A stretch of 64,000 nucleotides of DNA from Crossaster papposus (lineage: Eukaryota; Echinodermata; Asteroidea; Velatida; Solasteridae): positions 372,001 through 436,000 of the forward strand of contig JBAIAA010000013.1 in assembly GCA_037893245.1 (NCBI GenBank). The letters run 5' to 3'. A model generated the notes under the pieces. The model ran no database searches and was not told the DNA's origin. It worked only from the letters and a program-made list of their open reading frames with translations. A program made the position numbers and the translations under genes. This document shows positions 8,431 to 20,749 of this stretch, in pieces (within the stretch, counting starts at the first letter, position 1; every line of letters starts with the position of its first letter).

Positions 8431-10216
8431 CCAGAATGCCGAGGATCAAAACCTCGTTCTGCTGCTAATAAGTTTTTGGTATGACTTGAAGTACTCGACT
8501 CGGAGTGACAAAGTAGACCCTTTCTTGGTCAGTAACCGAGAGTTCGGATGATCACAACCTCGGTCTGCTCAGGATAATTTTGTATTTGATAGGGATTTCA
8601 TTTTCATTAAAAATAGTTACGCAGAGTAGTGCAGCGGGAGCGTGATGGGCCCATAGCCCAGAGGTCCGAGGACCAAAACCTCGCTTTGCTAACTAGGTAT
8701 GTTTGCTTCACTGCTATTCACATTTAATAAATATTGTAGAATGTTTTTAGAATGTCTGCTTTCATTTTGTTTGCATTTTCTAAATTTACATGAGGCATAG
8801 TGGCGCAGTTGAAGCGTGCTGGGCCCATAACCCAGAGGTCCGAGGATCGAAACCTCGCTCTGCTAACAAGTTTTTGGTATGACATAAGGTACTCGACTCG
8901 GAGTGACAAAGTAGACACTTTCTTGGTCAGTACCCGAGAGTTTGGTTGACCACAACCTCGGTCTGCTCAGGATAATTATTTCCTTGAAAGTGATTTCATT
9001 TTCATTACAAATAGTTACGCAGAGTGGTGCAGTGGGAAGCGTGATGGGCCCATAACCCAGAGGCCCGAGGACCGAAACCTCGCTCTGCTAAAGAGGTATT
9101 TTTGCTTCACTGTTATTCAAATTTAATAATTATTTTAGAATGTTTTTAGAATGTCTGCTTTTATTTTGTTTGTTGTTTTTCTAAATTTACATGAGGCATG
9201 GTGGCGCAGTGGAAGCTTGCTGGGCCTATAACCCAGAGTGCCGAGGATCAAAACCTCGTTCTGCTGCTAATAAGTTTTTGGTATGACTTGAAGTACTCGA
9301 CTCAGAGTGACAAAGTAGACCCTTTCTTGGTCAGTAACCGAGAGTTCGGATGATCACAACCTCGGTCTGCTCAGGATAATTTTGTATTTGATAGGGATTT
9401 CATTTTCATTAAAAATAGTTACGCAGAGCAGTGCAGCGGGAGCGTGATGGGCCCATAGCCCAGAGGTCCGAGGACCAAAACCTCGCTTTGCTAACTAGGT
9501 ATTTTTGCTTCACTGCTATTCACATTTAATAAATATTGTAGAATGTTTTTAGAATGTCTGATTTCATTTTGTTTGCATTTTCTAAATTTACATGAGGCAT
9601 AGTGGCGCAGTTGAAGCGTGCTGGGCCCATAACCCAGAGGTCCGAAGATCGAAACCTCGCTCTGCTAACAAGTTTTTGGTATGACATGAGGTACTCGACT
9701 CGGAGTGACAAAGTAGACACTTTCTTGGTCAGTACCCGAGAGTTTGGTAGACCACAACCTCGGTCTGCTCAGGATAATTATTTCCTTGAAAGTGATTTCA
9801 TTTTCATTACAAATAGTTACGCAGAGTGGTGCAGTGGGAAGCGTGATGGGCCCATAACCCAGAGGCCCGAGGACCGAAACCTCGCTCTGCTAAAGAGGTA
9901 TTTTTGCTTCACTGTTATTCAAATATAATAATTATTTTAGAATGTTTTTAGAATGTCTGCTTTTATTTTGTTTGTTGTTTTTCTAAATTTACATGAGGCA
10001 TGGTGGTGCAGTGGAAGCTTGCTGGGCCTATAACCCAGAGTGCCGAGGATCAAAACCTCGTTCTGTTGCTAATAAGTTTTTGGTATGACTTGAAGTACTC
10101 GACTCAGAGTGACAAAGTAGACCCTTTCTTGGTCAGTAACCGAGAGTTCGGATGATCACAACCTCGGTCTGCTCAGGATAATTTTGTATTTGATAGGGAT
10201 TTCATTTTCATTAAAA

Positions 10217-13200
10217 ATAGTTACGCAGAGTAGTGCAGCGGGAGCGTGATGGGCCCATAGCCCAGAGGTCCGAGGACCAAAACCTCGCTTTGCTAACTAG
10301 GTATGTTTGCTTCACTGCTATTCACATTTAATAAATATTGTAGAATGTTTTTAGAATGTCTGCTTTCATTTTGTTTGCATTTTCTAAATTTACATGAGGC
10401 ATAGTGGCGCAGTTGAAGCGTGCTGGGCCCATAACCCAGAGGTCCGAGGATCGAAACCTCGCTCTGCTAACAAGTTTTTGGTATGACATAAGGTACTCGA
10501 CTCGGAGTGACAAAGTAGACACTTTCTTGGTCAGTACCCGAGAGTTTGGTTGACCACAACCTCGGTCTGCTCAGGATAATTATTTCCTTGAAAGTGATTT
10601 CATTTTCATTACAAATAGTTACGCAGAGTGGTGCAGTGGGAAGCGTGATGGGCCCATAACCCAGAGGCCCGAGGACCGAAACCTCGCTCTGCTAAAGAGG
10701 TATTTTTGCTTCACTGTTATTCAAATTTAATAATTATTTTAGAATGTTTTTAGAATGTCTGCTTTTATTTTGTTTGTTGTTTTTCTAAATTTACATGAGG
10801 CATGGTGGCGCAGTGGAAGCTTGCTGGGCCTATAACCCAGAGTGCCGAGGATCAAAACCTCGTTCTGCTGCTAATAAGTTTTTGGTATGACTTGAAGTAC
10901 TCGACTCAGAGTGACAAAGTAGACCCTTTCTTGGTCAGTAACCGAGAGTTCGGATGATCACAACCTCGGTCTGCTCAGGATAATTTTGTATTTGATAGGG
11001 ATTTCATTTTCATTAAAAATAGTTACGCAGAGCAGTGCAGCGGGAGCGTGATGGGCCCATAGCCCAGAGGTCCGAGGACCAAAACCTCGCTTTGCTAACT
11101 AGGTATTTTTGCTTCACTGCTATTCACATTTAATAAATATTGTAGAATGTTTTTAGAATGTCTGATTTCATTTTGTTTGCATTTTCTAAATTTACATGAG
11201 GCATAGTGGCGCAGTTGAAGCGTGCTGGGCCCATAACCCAGAGGTCCGAAGATCGAAACCTCGCTCTGCTAACAAGTTTTTGGTATGACATGAGGTACTC
11301 GACTCGGAGTGACAAAGTAGACACTTTCTTGGTCAGTACCCGAGAGTTTGGTAGACCACAACCTCGGTCTGCTCAGGATAATTATTTCCTTGAAAGTGAT
11401 TTCATTTTCATTACAAATAGTTACGCAGAGTGGTGCAGTGGGAAGCGTGATGGGCCCATAACCCAGAGGCCCGAGGACCGAAACCTCGCTCTGCTAAAGA
11501 GGTATTTTTGCTTCACTGTTATTCAAATATAATAATTATTTTAGAATGTTTTTAGAATGTCTGCTTTTATTTTGTTTGTTGTTTTTCTAAATTTACATGA
11601 GGCATGGTGGTGCAGTGGAAGCTTGCTGGGCCTATAACCCAGAGTGCCGAGGATCAAAACCTCGTTCTGTTGCTAATAAGTTTTTGGTATGACTTGAAGT
11701 ACTCGACTCAGAGTGACAAAGTAGACCCTTTCTTGGTCAGTAACCGAGAGTTCGGATGATCACAACCTCGGTCTGCTCAGGATAATTTTGTATTTGATAG
11801 GGATTTCATTTTCATTAAAAATAGTTACGCAGAGTAGTGCAGCGGGAGCGTGATGGGCCCATAGCCCAGAGGTCCGAGGACCAAAACCTCGCTTTGCTAA
11901 CTAGGTATTTTTGCTTCACTGCTATTCACATTTAATAAATATTGTAGAATGTTTTTAGAATGTCTGATTTCATTTTGTTTGCATTTTCTAAATTTACATG
12001 AGGCATAGTGGCGCAGTTGAAGCGTGCTGGGCCCATAACCCAGAGGTCCGAGGATCGAAACCTCGCTCTGCTAACAAGTTTTTGGTATGACATGAGGTAC
12101 TCGACTCGGAGTGACAAAGTAGACACTTTCTTGGTCAGTACCCGAGAGTTTGGTAGACCACAACCTCGGTCTGCTCAGGATAATTATTTCCTTGAAAGTG
12201 ATTTCATTTTCATTACAAATAGTTACGCAGAGTGGTGCAGTGGGAAGCGTGATGGGCCCATAACCCAGAGGCCCGAGGACCGAAACCTCGCTCTGCTAAA
12301 GAGGTATTTTTGCTTCACTGTTATTCAAATATAATAATTATTTTAGAATGTTTTTAGAATGTCTGCTTTTATTTTGTTTGTTGTTTTTCTAAATTTACAT
12401 GAGGCATGGTGGTGCAGTGGAAGCTTGCTGGGCCTATAACCCAGAGTGCCGAGGATCAAAACCTCGTTCTGTTGCTAATAAGTTTTTGGTATGACTTGAA
12501 GTACTCGACTCAGAGTGACAAAGTAGACCCTTTCTTGGTCAGTAACCGAGAGTTCGGATGATCACAACCTCGGTCTGCTCAGGATAATTTTGTATTTGAT
12601 AGGGATTTCATTTTCATTAAAAATAGTTACGCAGAGTAGTGCAGCGGGAGCGTGATGGGCCCATAGCCCAGAGGTCCGAGGACCAAAACCTCGCTTTGCT
12701 AACTAGGTATTTTTGCTTCACTGCTATTCACATTTAATAAATATTGTAGAATGTTTTTTAGAATGTCTGATTTCATTTTGTTTGCATTTTCTAAATTTAC
12801 ATGAGGCATAGTGGCGCAGTTGAAGCGTGCTGGGCCCATAACCCAGAGGTCCGAGGATCGAAACCTCGCTCTGCTAACAAGTTTTTGGTATGACATGAGG
12901 TACTCGACTCGGAGTGACAAAGTAGACACTTTCTTGGTCAGTACCCGAGAGTTTGGTAGACCACAACCTCGGTCTGCTCAGGATAATTATTTCCTTGAAA
13001 GTGATTTCATTTTCATTACAAATAGTTACGCAGAGTGGTGCAGTGGGAAGCGTGATGGGCCCATAACCCAGAGGCCCGAGGACCGAAACCTCGCTCTGCT
13101 AAAGAGGTATTTTTGCTTCACTGTTATTCAAATATAATAATTATTTTAGAATGTTTTTAGAATGTCTGCTTTTATTTTGTTTGTTGTTTTTCTAAATTTA

Positions 13201-14847
13201 CATGAGGCATGGTGGTGCAGTGGAAGCTTGCTGGGCCTATAACCCAGAGTGCCGAGGATCAAAACCTCGTTCTGTTGCTAATAAGTTTTTGGTATGACTT
13301 GAAGTACTCGACTCAGAGTGACAAAGTAGACCCTTTCTTGGTCAGTAACCGAGAGTTCGGATGATCACAACCTCGGTCTGCTCAGGATAATTTTGTATTT
13401 GATAGGGATTTCATTTTCATTAAAAATAGTTACGCAGAGTAGTGCAGCGGGAGCGTGATGGGCCCATAGCCCAGAGGTCCGAGGACCAAAACCTCGCTTT
13501 GCTAACTAGGTATTTTTGCTTCACTGCTATTCACATTTAATAAATATTGTGGAATGTTTTTAGAATGTCTGCTTTCATTTTGTTTGCATTTTCTAAATTT
13601 ACATGAGGCATAGTGGCGCAGTTGAAGCGTGCTGGGCCCATAACCCAAAGGTCCGAGGATCGAAACCTCGCTCTGCTAACAAGTTTTGGGTATGACATGA
13701 GGTACTCGACTCGGAGTGACAAAGTAGACACTTTCTTGGTCAGTACCCGAGAGTTTGCTTGACCACAACCTCGGTCTGCTCAGGATAATTATTTCCTTGA
13801 AAGTGATTTCATTTTCATTACAAATAGTTACGCAGAGTGGTGCAGTGGGAAGCGTGATGGGCCCATAACCCAGAGGCCCGAGGACCGAAACCTTGCTCTG
13901 CTAAAGAGGTATTTTTGCTTCACTGTTATTCAAATTTAATAATTATTTTAAAATGTTTTTAGAATGTCTGCTTTTATTTTGTTTGTTGTTTTTCTAAATT
14001 CACATGAGGCATGGTGGCGCAGTGGAAGCTTGCTGGGCCTATAACCCAGAGTGCCGAGGATCAAAACCTTGTTCTGCTGCTAATAAGTTTTTGGTATGAC
14101 TTGAAGTACTCGACTCGGAGTGACAAAGTAGACCCTTTCTTGGTCAGTAACCGAGAGTTCGGATGATCACAACCTCGGTCTGCTCAGGATAATTTTGTAT
14201 TTGATAGGGATTTCATTTTCATTAAAAATAGTTACGCAGAGTAGTGCAGCGGGAGCGTGATGGGCCCATAGCCAAGAGGTCCGAGGACCAAAACCTCGCT
14301 TTGCTAACTAGGTATTTTTGCTTCACTGCTATTCACATTTAATAAATATTGTAGAATGTTTTTAGAATGTCTGATTTCATTTTGTTTGCATTTTCTAAAT
14401 TTACATGAGGCATAGTGGCGCAGTTGAAGCGTGCTGGGCCCATAACCCAGAGGTCCGAGGATCGAAACCTCGCTCTGCTAACAAGTTTTTGGTATGACAT
14501 GAGGTACTCGACTCGGAGTGACAAAGTAGACACTTTCTTGGTCAGTACCCGAGAGTTTGGTTGACCACAACCTCGGTCTGCTCAGGATAATTATTTCCTT
14601 GAAAGTGATTTCATTTTCATTACAAATAGTTACGCAGAGTGGTGCAGTGGAAAGCGTGATGGGCCCATAACCCAGAGGCCCGAGGACCGAAACCTCGCTC
14701 TGCTAAAGAGGTATTTTTGCTTCACTGTTATTCAAATTTAATAATTATTTTAGAATGTTTTTAGAATGTCTGCTTTTATTTTGTTTGTTGTTTTTCTAAA
14801 TTTACATGAGGCATGGTGGCGCAGTGGAAGCTTGCTGGGCCTATAAC
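10217..14847 (+). repeat. 4.6-kb segment, second copy (offset 6417 bp)
   Basis: Second copy of the segment at 3800-8430, almost identical. Differences include GGATTG against GGATCG in the first A1 and AACAAATTTT against AACAAGTTTT near 7262 and 13679. Between the copies lie about two further units (A1 at 8794 and 9596) that resemble the beginning of the segment (GAGCAGTGCAG in B2 followed by GAAGATC in the next A1), which suggests a second, partial duplication. Confidence 0.83.
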
Positions 14848-15210
14848 CCAGAGTGCCGAGGATCAAAACCTCGTTCTGCTGCTAATAAGTTTTTGGTATG
14901 ACTTGAAGTACTCGACTCAGAGTGACAAAGTAGACCCTTTCTTGGTCAGTAACCGAGAGTTCGGATGATCACAACCTCGGTCTGCTCAGGATAATTTTGT
15001 ATTTGATAGGGATTTCATTTTTATTAAAAATAGTTACGCAGAGTAGTGCAGCGGGAGCGTGATGGGCCCATAGCCCAGAGGTCCGAGGACCAAAACCTCG
15101 CTTTGCTAACTAGGTATTTTTGCTTCACTGCTATTCACATTTAATAAATATTGTGGAATGTTTTTAGAATGTCTGCTTTCATTTTGTTTGCATTTTCTAA
15201 ATTTACATGA

Positions 15211-15607
15211 GGCATAGTGGCGCAGTTGAAGCGTGCTGGGACCATAACCAGAGGTCCGAGGATCGAAACCTCGCTCTGCTAACAAGTTTTTGGTATGACA
15301 TGAGGTACTCGACTCGGAGTGACAAAGTAGACACTTTCTTGGTCAGTAACCGAGAGTTCGGATGATCACAACCTCGGTCTGCTCAGGATAATTTTGTATT
15401 TGATAGGGATTTCATTTTCATTAAAAATAGTTACGCAGAGTAGTGCAGCGGGAGCGTGATGGGCCCATAGCCAAGAGGTCCGAGGACCAAAACCTCGCTT
15501 TGCTAACTAGGTATTTTTGCTTCACTGCTATTCACATTTAATAAATATTGTAGAATGTTTTTAGAATGTCTGATTTCATTTTGTTTGCATTTTCTAAATT
15601 TACATGA
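15211..15607 (+). repeat. Half-length hybrid unit (397 bp): A/B crossover in the relic
   Basis: This unit starts as an A half (A1 with one C lost, then the A-type spacer) and switches to B type within the relic: CTTGGTCAGTA is followed by ACCGAGAGTTCGGATGATC, the B form. A2, one spacer and B1 are missing. The 397 bp is what a crossover between A- and B-relic predicts (401 minus the 3-bp spacing difference minus the 1-bp deletion in A1). The adjoining units at 14409 and 15608 are close relatives. Confidence 0.9.
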
Positions 15608-18600
15608 GGCATAGTGGCGCAGTTGAAGCGTGCTGGGCCCATAACCCAGAGGTCCGAGGATCGAAACCTCGCTCTGCTAACAAGTTTTTGGTATGACATG
15701 AGGTACTCGACTCGGAGTGACAAAGTAGACACTTTCTTGGTCAGTACCCGAGAGTTTGGTTGACCACAACCTCGGTCTGCTCAGGATAATTATTTCCTTG
15801 AAAGTGATTTCATTTTCATTACAAATAGTTACGCAGAGTGGTGCAGTGGAAAGCGTGATGGGCCCATAACCCAGAGGCCCGAGGACCGAAACCTCGCTCT
15901 GCTAAAGAGGTATTTTTGCTTCACTGTTATTCAAATTTAATAATTATTTTAGAATGTTTTTAGAATGTCTGCTTTTATTTTGTTTGTTGTTTTTCTAAAT
16001 TTACATGAGGCATGGTGGCGCAGTGGAAGCTTGCTGGGCCTATAACCCAGAGTGCCGAGGATCAAAACCTCGTTCTGCTGCTAATAAGTTTTTGGTATGA
16101 CTTGAAGTACTCGACTCAGAGTGACAAAGTAGACCCTTTCTTGGTCAGTAACCGAGAGTTCGGATGATCACAACCTCGGTCTGCTCAGGATAATTTTGTA
16201 TTTGATAGGGATTTCATTTTCATTAAAAATAGTTACGCAGAGTAGTGCAGCGGGAGCGTGATGGGCCCATAGCCCAGAGGTCCGAGGACCAAAACCTCGC
16301 TTTGCTAACTAGGTATTTTTGCTTCACTGCTATTCACATTTAATAAATATTGGGGAATGTTTTTAGAATGTCTGCTTTCATTTTGTTTGCATTTTCTAAA
16401 TTTACATGAGGCATAGTGGCGCAGTTGAAGCGTGCTGGGACCATAACCCAGAGGTCCGAGGATCGAAACCTCGCTCTGCTAACAAGTTTTTGGTATGACA
16501 TGAGGTACTCGACTCGGAGTGACAAAGTAGACACTTTCTTGGTCAGTACCCGAGAGTTTGGTTGACCACAACCTCGTTCTGCTCAGGATAATTATTTCCT
16601 TGAAAGTGATTTCATTTTCATTACAAATAGTTACGCAGAGTGGTGCAGTGGAAAGCGTGATGGGCCCATAACCCAGAGGCCCGAGGACCGAAACCTCGCT
16701 CTGCTAAAGAGGTATTTTTGCTTCACTGTTATTCAAATTTAATAATTATTTTAGAATGTTTTTAGAATGTCTGCTTTTATTTTGTTTGTTGTTTTTCTAA
16801 ATTTACATGAGGCATGGTGGCGCAGTGGAAGCTTGCTGGGCCTATAACCCAGAGTGCCGAGGATCAAAACCTCGTTCTGCTGCTAATAAGTTTTTGGTAT
16901 GACTTGAAGTACTCGACTCAGAGTGACAAAGTAGACCCTTTCTTGGTCAGTAACCGAGAGTTCGGATGATCACAACCTCGGTCTGCTCAGGATAATTTTG
17001 TATTTGATAGGGATTTCATTTTCATTACAAATAGTTACGCAGAGTAGTGCAGCGGGAGCGTGATGGGCCCATAGCCCAGAGGTCCGAGGACCAAAACCTC
17101 GCTTTGCTAACTAGGTATGTTTGCTTCACTGCTATTCACATTTAATAAATATTGTAGAATGTTTTTAGAATGTCTGCTTTCATTTTGTTTACATTTTCTA
17201 AATTTACATGAGGCATAGTGGCGCAGTTGAAGCGTGCTGGGCCCATAACCCAGAGGTCCGAGGATCGAAACCTCGCTCTGCTAACAAGTTTTCGGTATGA
17301 CATGAGGTACTCGACTCGGAGTGACAAAGTAGACACTTTCTTGGTCAGTACCCTAGAGTTTGGTTGACCACAACCTCGGTCTGCTCAGGATAATTATTTC
17401 CTTGAAAGTGATTTCATTTTCATTACAAATAGTTACGCAGAGTGGTGCAGTGGGAAGCGTGATGGGCCCATAACCCAGAGGCCCGAGGACCGAAACCTCG
17501 CTCTGCTAAAGAGGTATTTTTGCTTCACTCTTATTCAAATTTAATAATTATTTTAGAATGTTTTTAGAATGCCTGTTTTTATTTTGTTTGTTGTTTTTCA
17601 AAATTTACATGAGGCATGGTGGCGCAGTGGAAGCTTGCTGGGCCTATAACTCAGAGTGCCGAGGATCAAAACCTCGTTCTGCTGCTAATAAGTTTTTGGT
17701 ATGACTTGAAGTACTCGACTCAGAGTGACAAAGTAGACACTTTCTTGGTCAGTAACAGAGAGTTCGGATGATCACAACCTCGGTCTGCTCAGAATAATTT
17801 TGTATTTGATAGGGATTTCATTTTCATTAAAAATAGTTACGCAGAGAAGTGCAGCGGGAGCGTGATGGGCCCATAGCCCAGAGGTCCGAGGACCAAAACC
17901 TCGCTTTTCTAACTAGGTATTTTTGCTTCACTGCTATTCACATTTAATAAATATTGTAGAATGTTTTTAGAATGTCTGCTTTCATTTTGTTTGCATTTTC
18001 TAAATTTACATGAGGCATAGTGGCGCAGTTGAAGCGTGCTGGGCCCATAACCCAGAGGTCCGAGGATCGAAACCTCGCTCTGCTAACAAGTTTTTGGTAT
18101 GACATGAGGTACTCTACTCGGAGTGACAAAGTAGACACTTTCTTGGTCAGTACCCGAGAGTTTGGTTGACCACAACCTCGGTCTGCTCAGGATAATTATT
18201 TCCTTGAAAGTGATTTCATTTTCATTACAAATAGTTACGCAGAGTGGTGCAGTGGGAAGCGTGATGGGCCCATAACCCAGAGGCCCGAGGACCGAAACCT
18301 CGCTCTGCTAAAGAGGTATTTTTGCTTCACTGTTATTCAAATTTAATAATTATTTTAGAATGTTTTTAGAATGTCTGCTTTTATTTTGTTTGTTGTTTTT
18401 CTAAATTTACATGAGGCATGGTGGCGCAGTGGAAGCTTGCTGGGCCTATAACCCAGAGTGCCGAGGATCAAAACCTCGTTCTGCTGCTAATAATTTTTTT
18501 GGTATGACTTGAAGTACTCGACTCAGAGTGACAAAGTAGAACCTTTCTTGGTCAGTAACCGAGAGCTCGGATGATCACAACCTCGGTCTGCTCAGGATAA

Positions 18601-20749
18601 TTTTGTATTTAATAGGGATTTCATTTTCATTAAAAATAGTTACGCAGAGTAGTGCAGCGGGAGCGTGATGGGCCCATAGCCCAGAGGTCCGAGGACCAAA
18701 ACCTCGCTTTGCTAACTAGGTATTTTTGCTTCACTGCTATTCACATTTAATAAATATTGTAGAATGTTTTTAGAATGTCTGCTTTCATTTTGTTTGCATT
18801 TTCTAAATTTACATGAGGCAAAGTGGCGCAGTTGAAGCGTGCTGGGCCCATAACCCAGAGGTCCGAGGATCGAAACCTCGCTCTGCTAACAAGTTTTTGG
18901 TATGACATGAGGTACTCGACTCGGAGTGACAAAGTAGACACTTTCTTGGTCAGTACCCTAGAGTTTGGTTGACCACAACCTCGGTCTGCTCAGGATAATT
19001 CTTTCCTTGAAAGTGATTTCATTTTCATTACAAATAGTTACGCAGAGTGGTGCAGTGGGAAGCGTGATGGGCCCATAACCCAGAGGCCCGAGGACCGAAA
19101 CCTCGCTCTGCTAAAGAGGTATTTTTGCTTCACTGTTATTCAAATTTAATAATTATTTTAGAATGTTTTTAGAATGTCTGTTTTTATTTTGTTTGTTGTT
19201 TTTCTAAATTTACATGAGGCATGGTGGCGCAGTGGAAGCTTGCTGGGCCTATAACTCAGAGTGCCGATGATCAAAACCTCGTTCTGCTGCTAATAAGTTT
19301 TTGGTATGACTTGAAGTACTCGACTCAGAGTGACAAAGTAGACACTTTCTTGGTCAGTAACAGAGAGTTCGGATGATCACAACCTCGGTCTGCTCAGAAT
19401 AATTTTGTATTTGATAGGGATTTCATTTTCATTAAGAATAGTTACGCAGAGAAGTGCAGCGGGAGCGTGATGGGCCCATAGCCCAGAGGTCCGAAGACCA
19501 AAACCTCGCTTTGCTAACTAGGTATTTTTGCTTCACTGCTATTCACATTTAATAAATATTGTAGAATGTTTTTAGAATGTCTGCTTTCATTTTGTTTGCA
19601 TTTTCTAAATTTACATGAGGCATAGTGGCGCAGTTGAAGCGTGCTGGGCCCATAACCCAGAGGTCCGAGGATCGAAACCTCGCTCTGCTAACAAGTTTTT
19701 GGTATGACATGAGGTACTCGACTCGGAGTGACAAAGTAGACACTTTCTTGGTCAGTACCCGAGAGTTTGGTTGACCACAACCTCGGTCTGCTCAGGATAA
19801 TTATTTCCTTGAAAGTGATTTCATTTTCATTACAAATAGTTACGCAGAGTGGTGCAGTGGGAAGCGTGATGGGCCCATAACCCAGAGGCCCGAGGACCGA
19901 AACCTCGCTCTGCTAAAGAGGTATTTTTGCTTCACTGTTATTCAAATTTAATAATTATTTTAGAATGTTTTTAGAATGTCTGCTTTTATTTTGTTTGTTG
20001 TTTTTCTAAATTTACATGAGGCATGGTGGCGCAGTGAAAGCTTGCTGGGCCTATAACCCAGAGTGCCGAGGATCAAAACCTCGTTCTGCTGCTAATAAGT
20101 TTTTGGTATGACTTGAAGTACTCGACTCAGAGTGACAAAGTATAACCTTTCTTGGTCAGTAACCGAGAGTTCGGATGATCACAACCTCGGTCTGCTCAGG
20201 ATAATTTTGTATTTGATAGGGATTTCATTTTCATTAAAAATAGTTACGCAGAGTAGTGCAGCGGGAGCGTGATGGGCCCATAGCCCAGAGGTCCGAGGAC
20301 CAAAACCTCGCTTTGCTAACTAGGTATTTTTGCTTCACTGCTATTCACATTTAATAAATATTGTAGAATGTTTTTAGAATGTCTGCTTTCATTTTGTTTG
20401 CATTTTCTAAATTTACATGAGGCATAGTGGCGCAGTTGAAGCGTGCTGGGCCCATAACCCAGAGGTCCGAGGATCGAAACCTCGCTCTGCTAACAAGTTT
20501 TTGGTATGACATGAGGTACTCGACTCGGAGTGACAAAGTAGACACTTTCTTGGTCAGTACCCGAGAGTTTGGTTGACCACAACCTCGGTCTGCTCAGGAT
20601 AATTATTTCCTTGAAAGTGATTTCATTTTCATTACAAATAGTTACGCAGAGTGGTGCAGTGGGAAGCGTGATGGGCCCATAACCCAGAGGCCCGAGGACC
20701 GAAACCTCGCTCTGCTAAAGAGGTATTTTTGCTTCACTGTTATTCAAAT

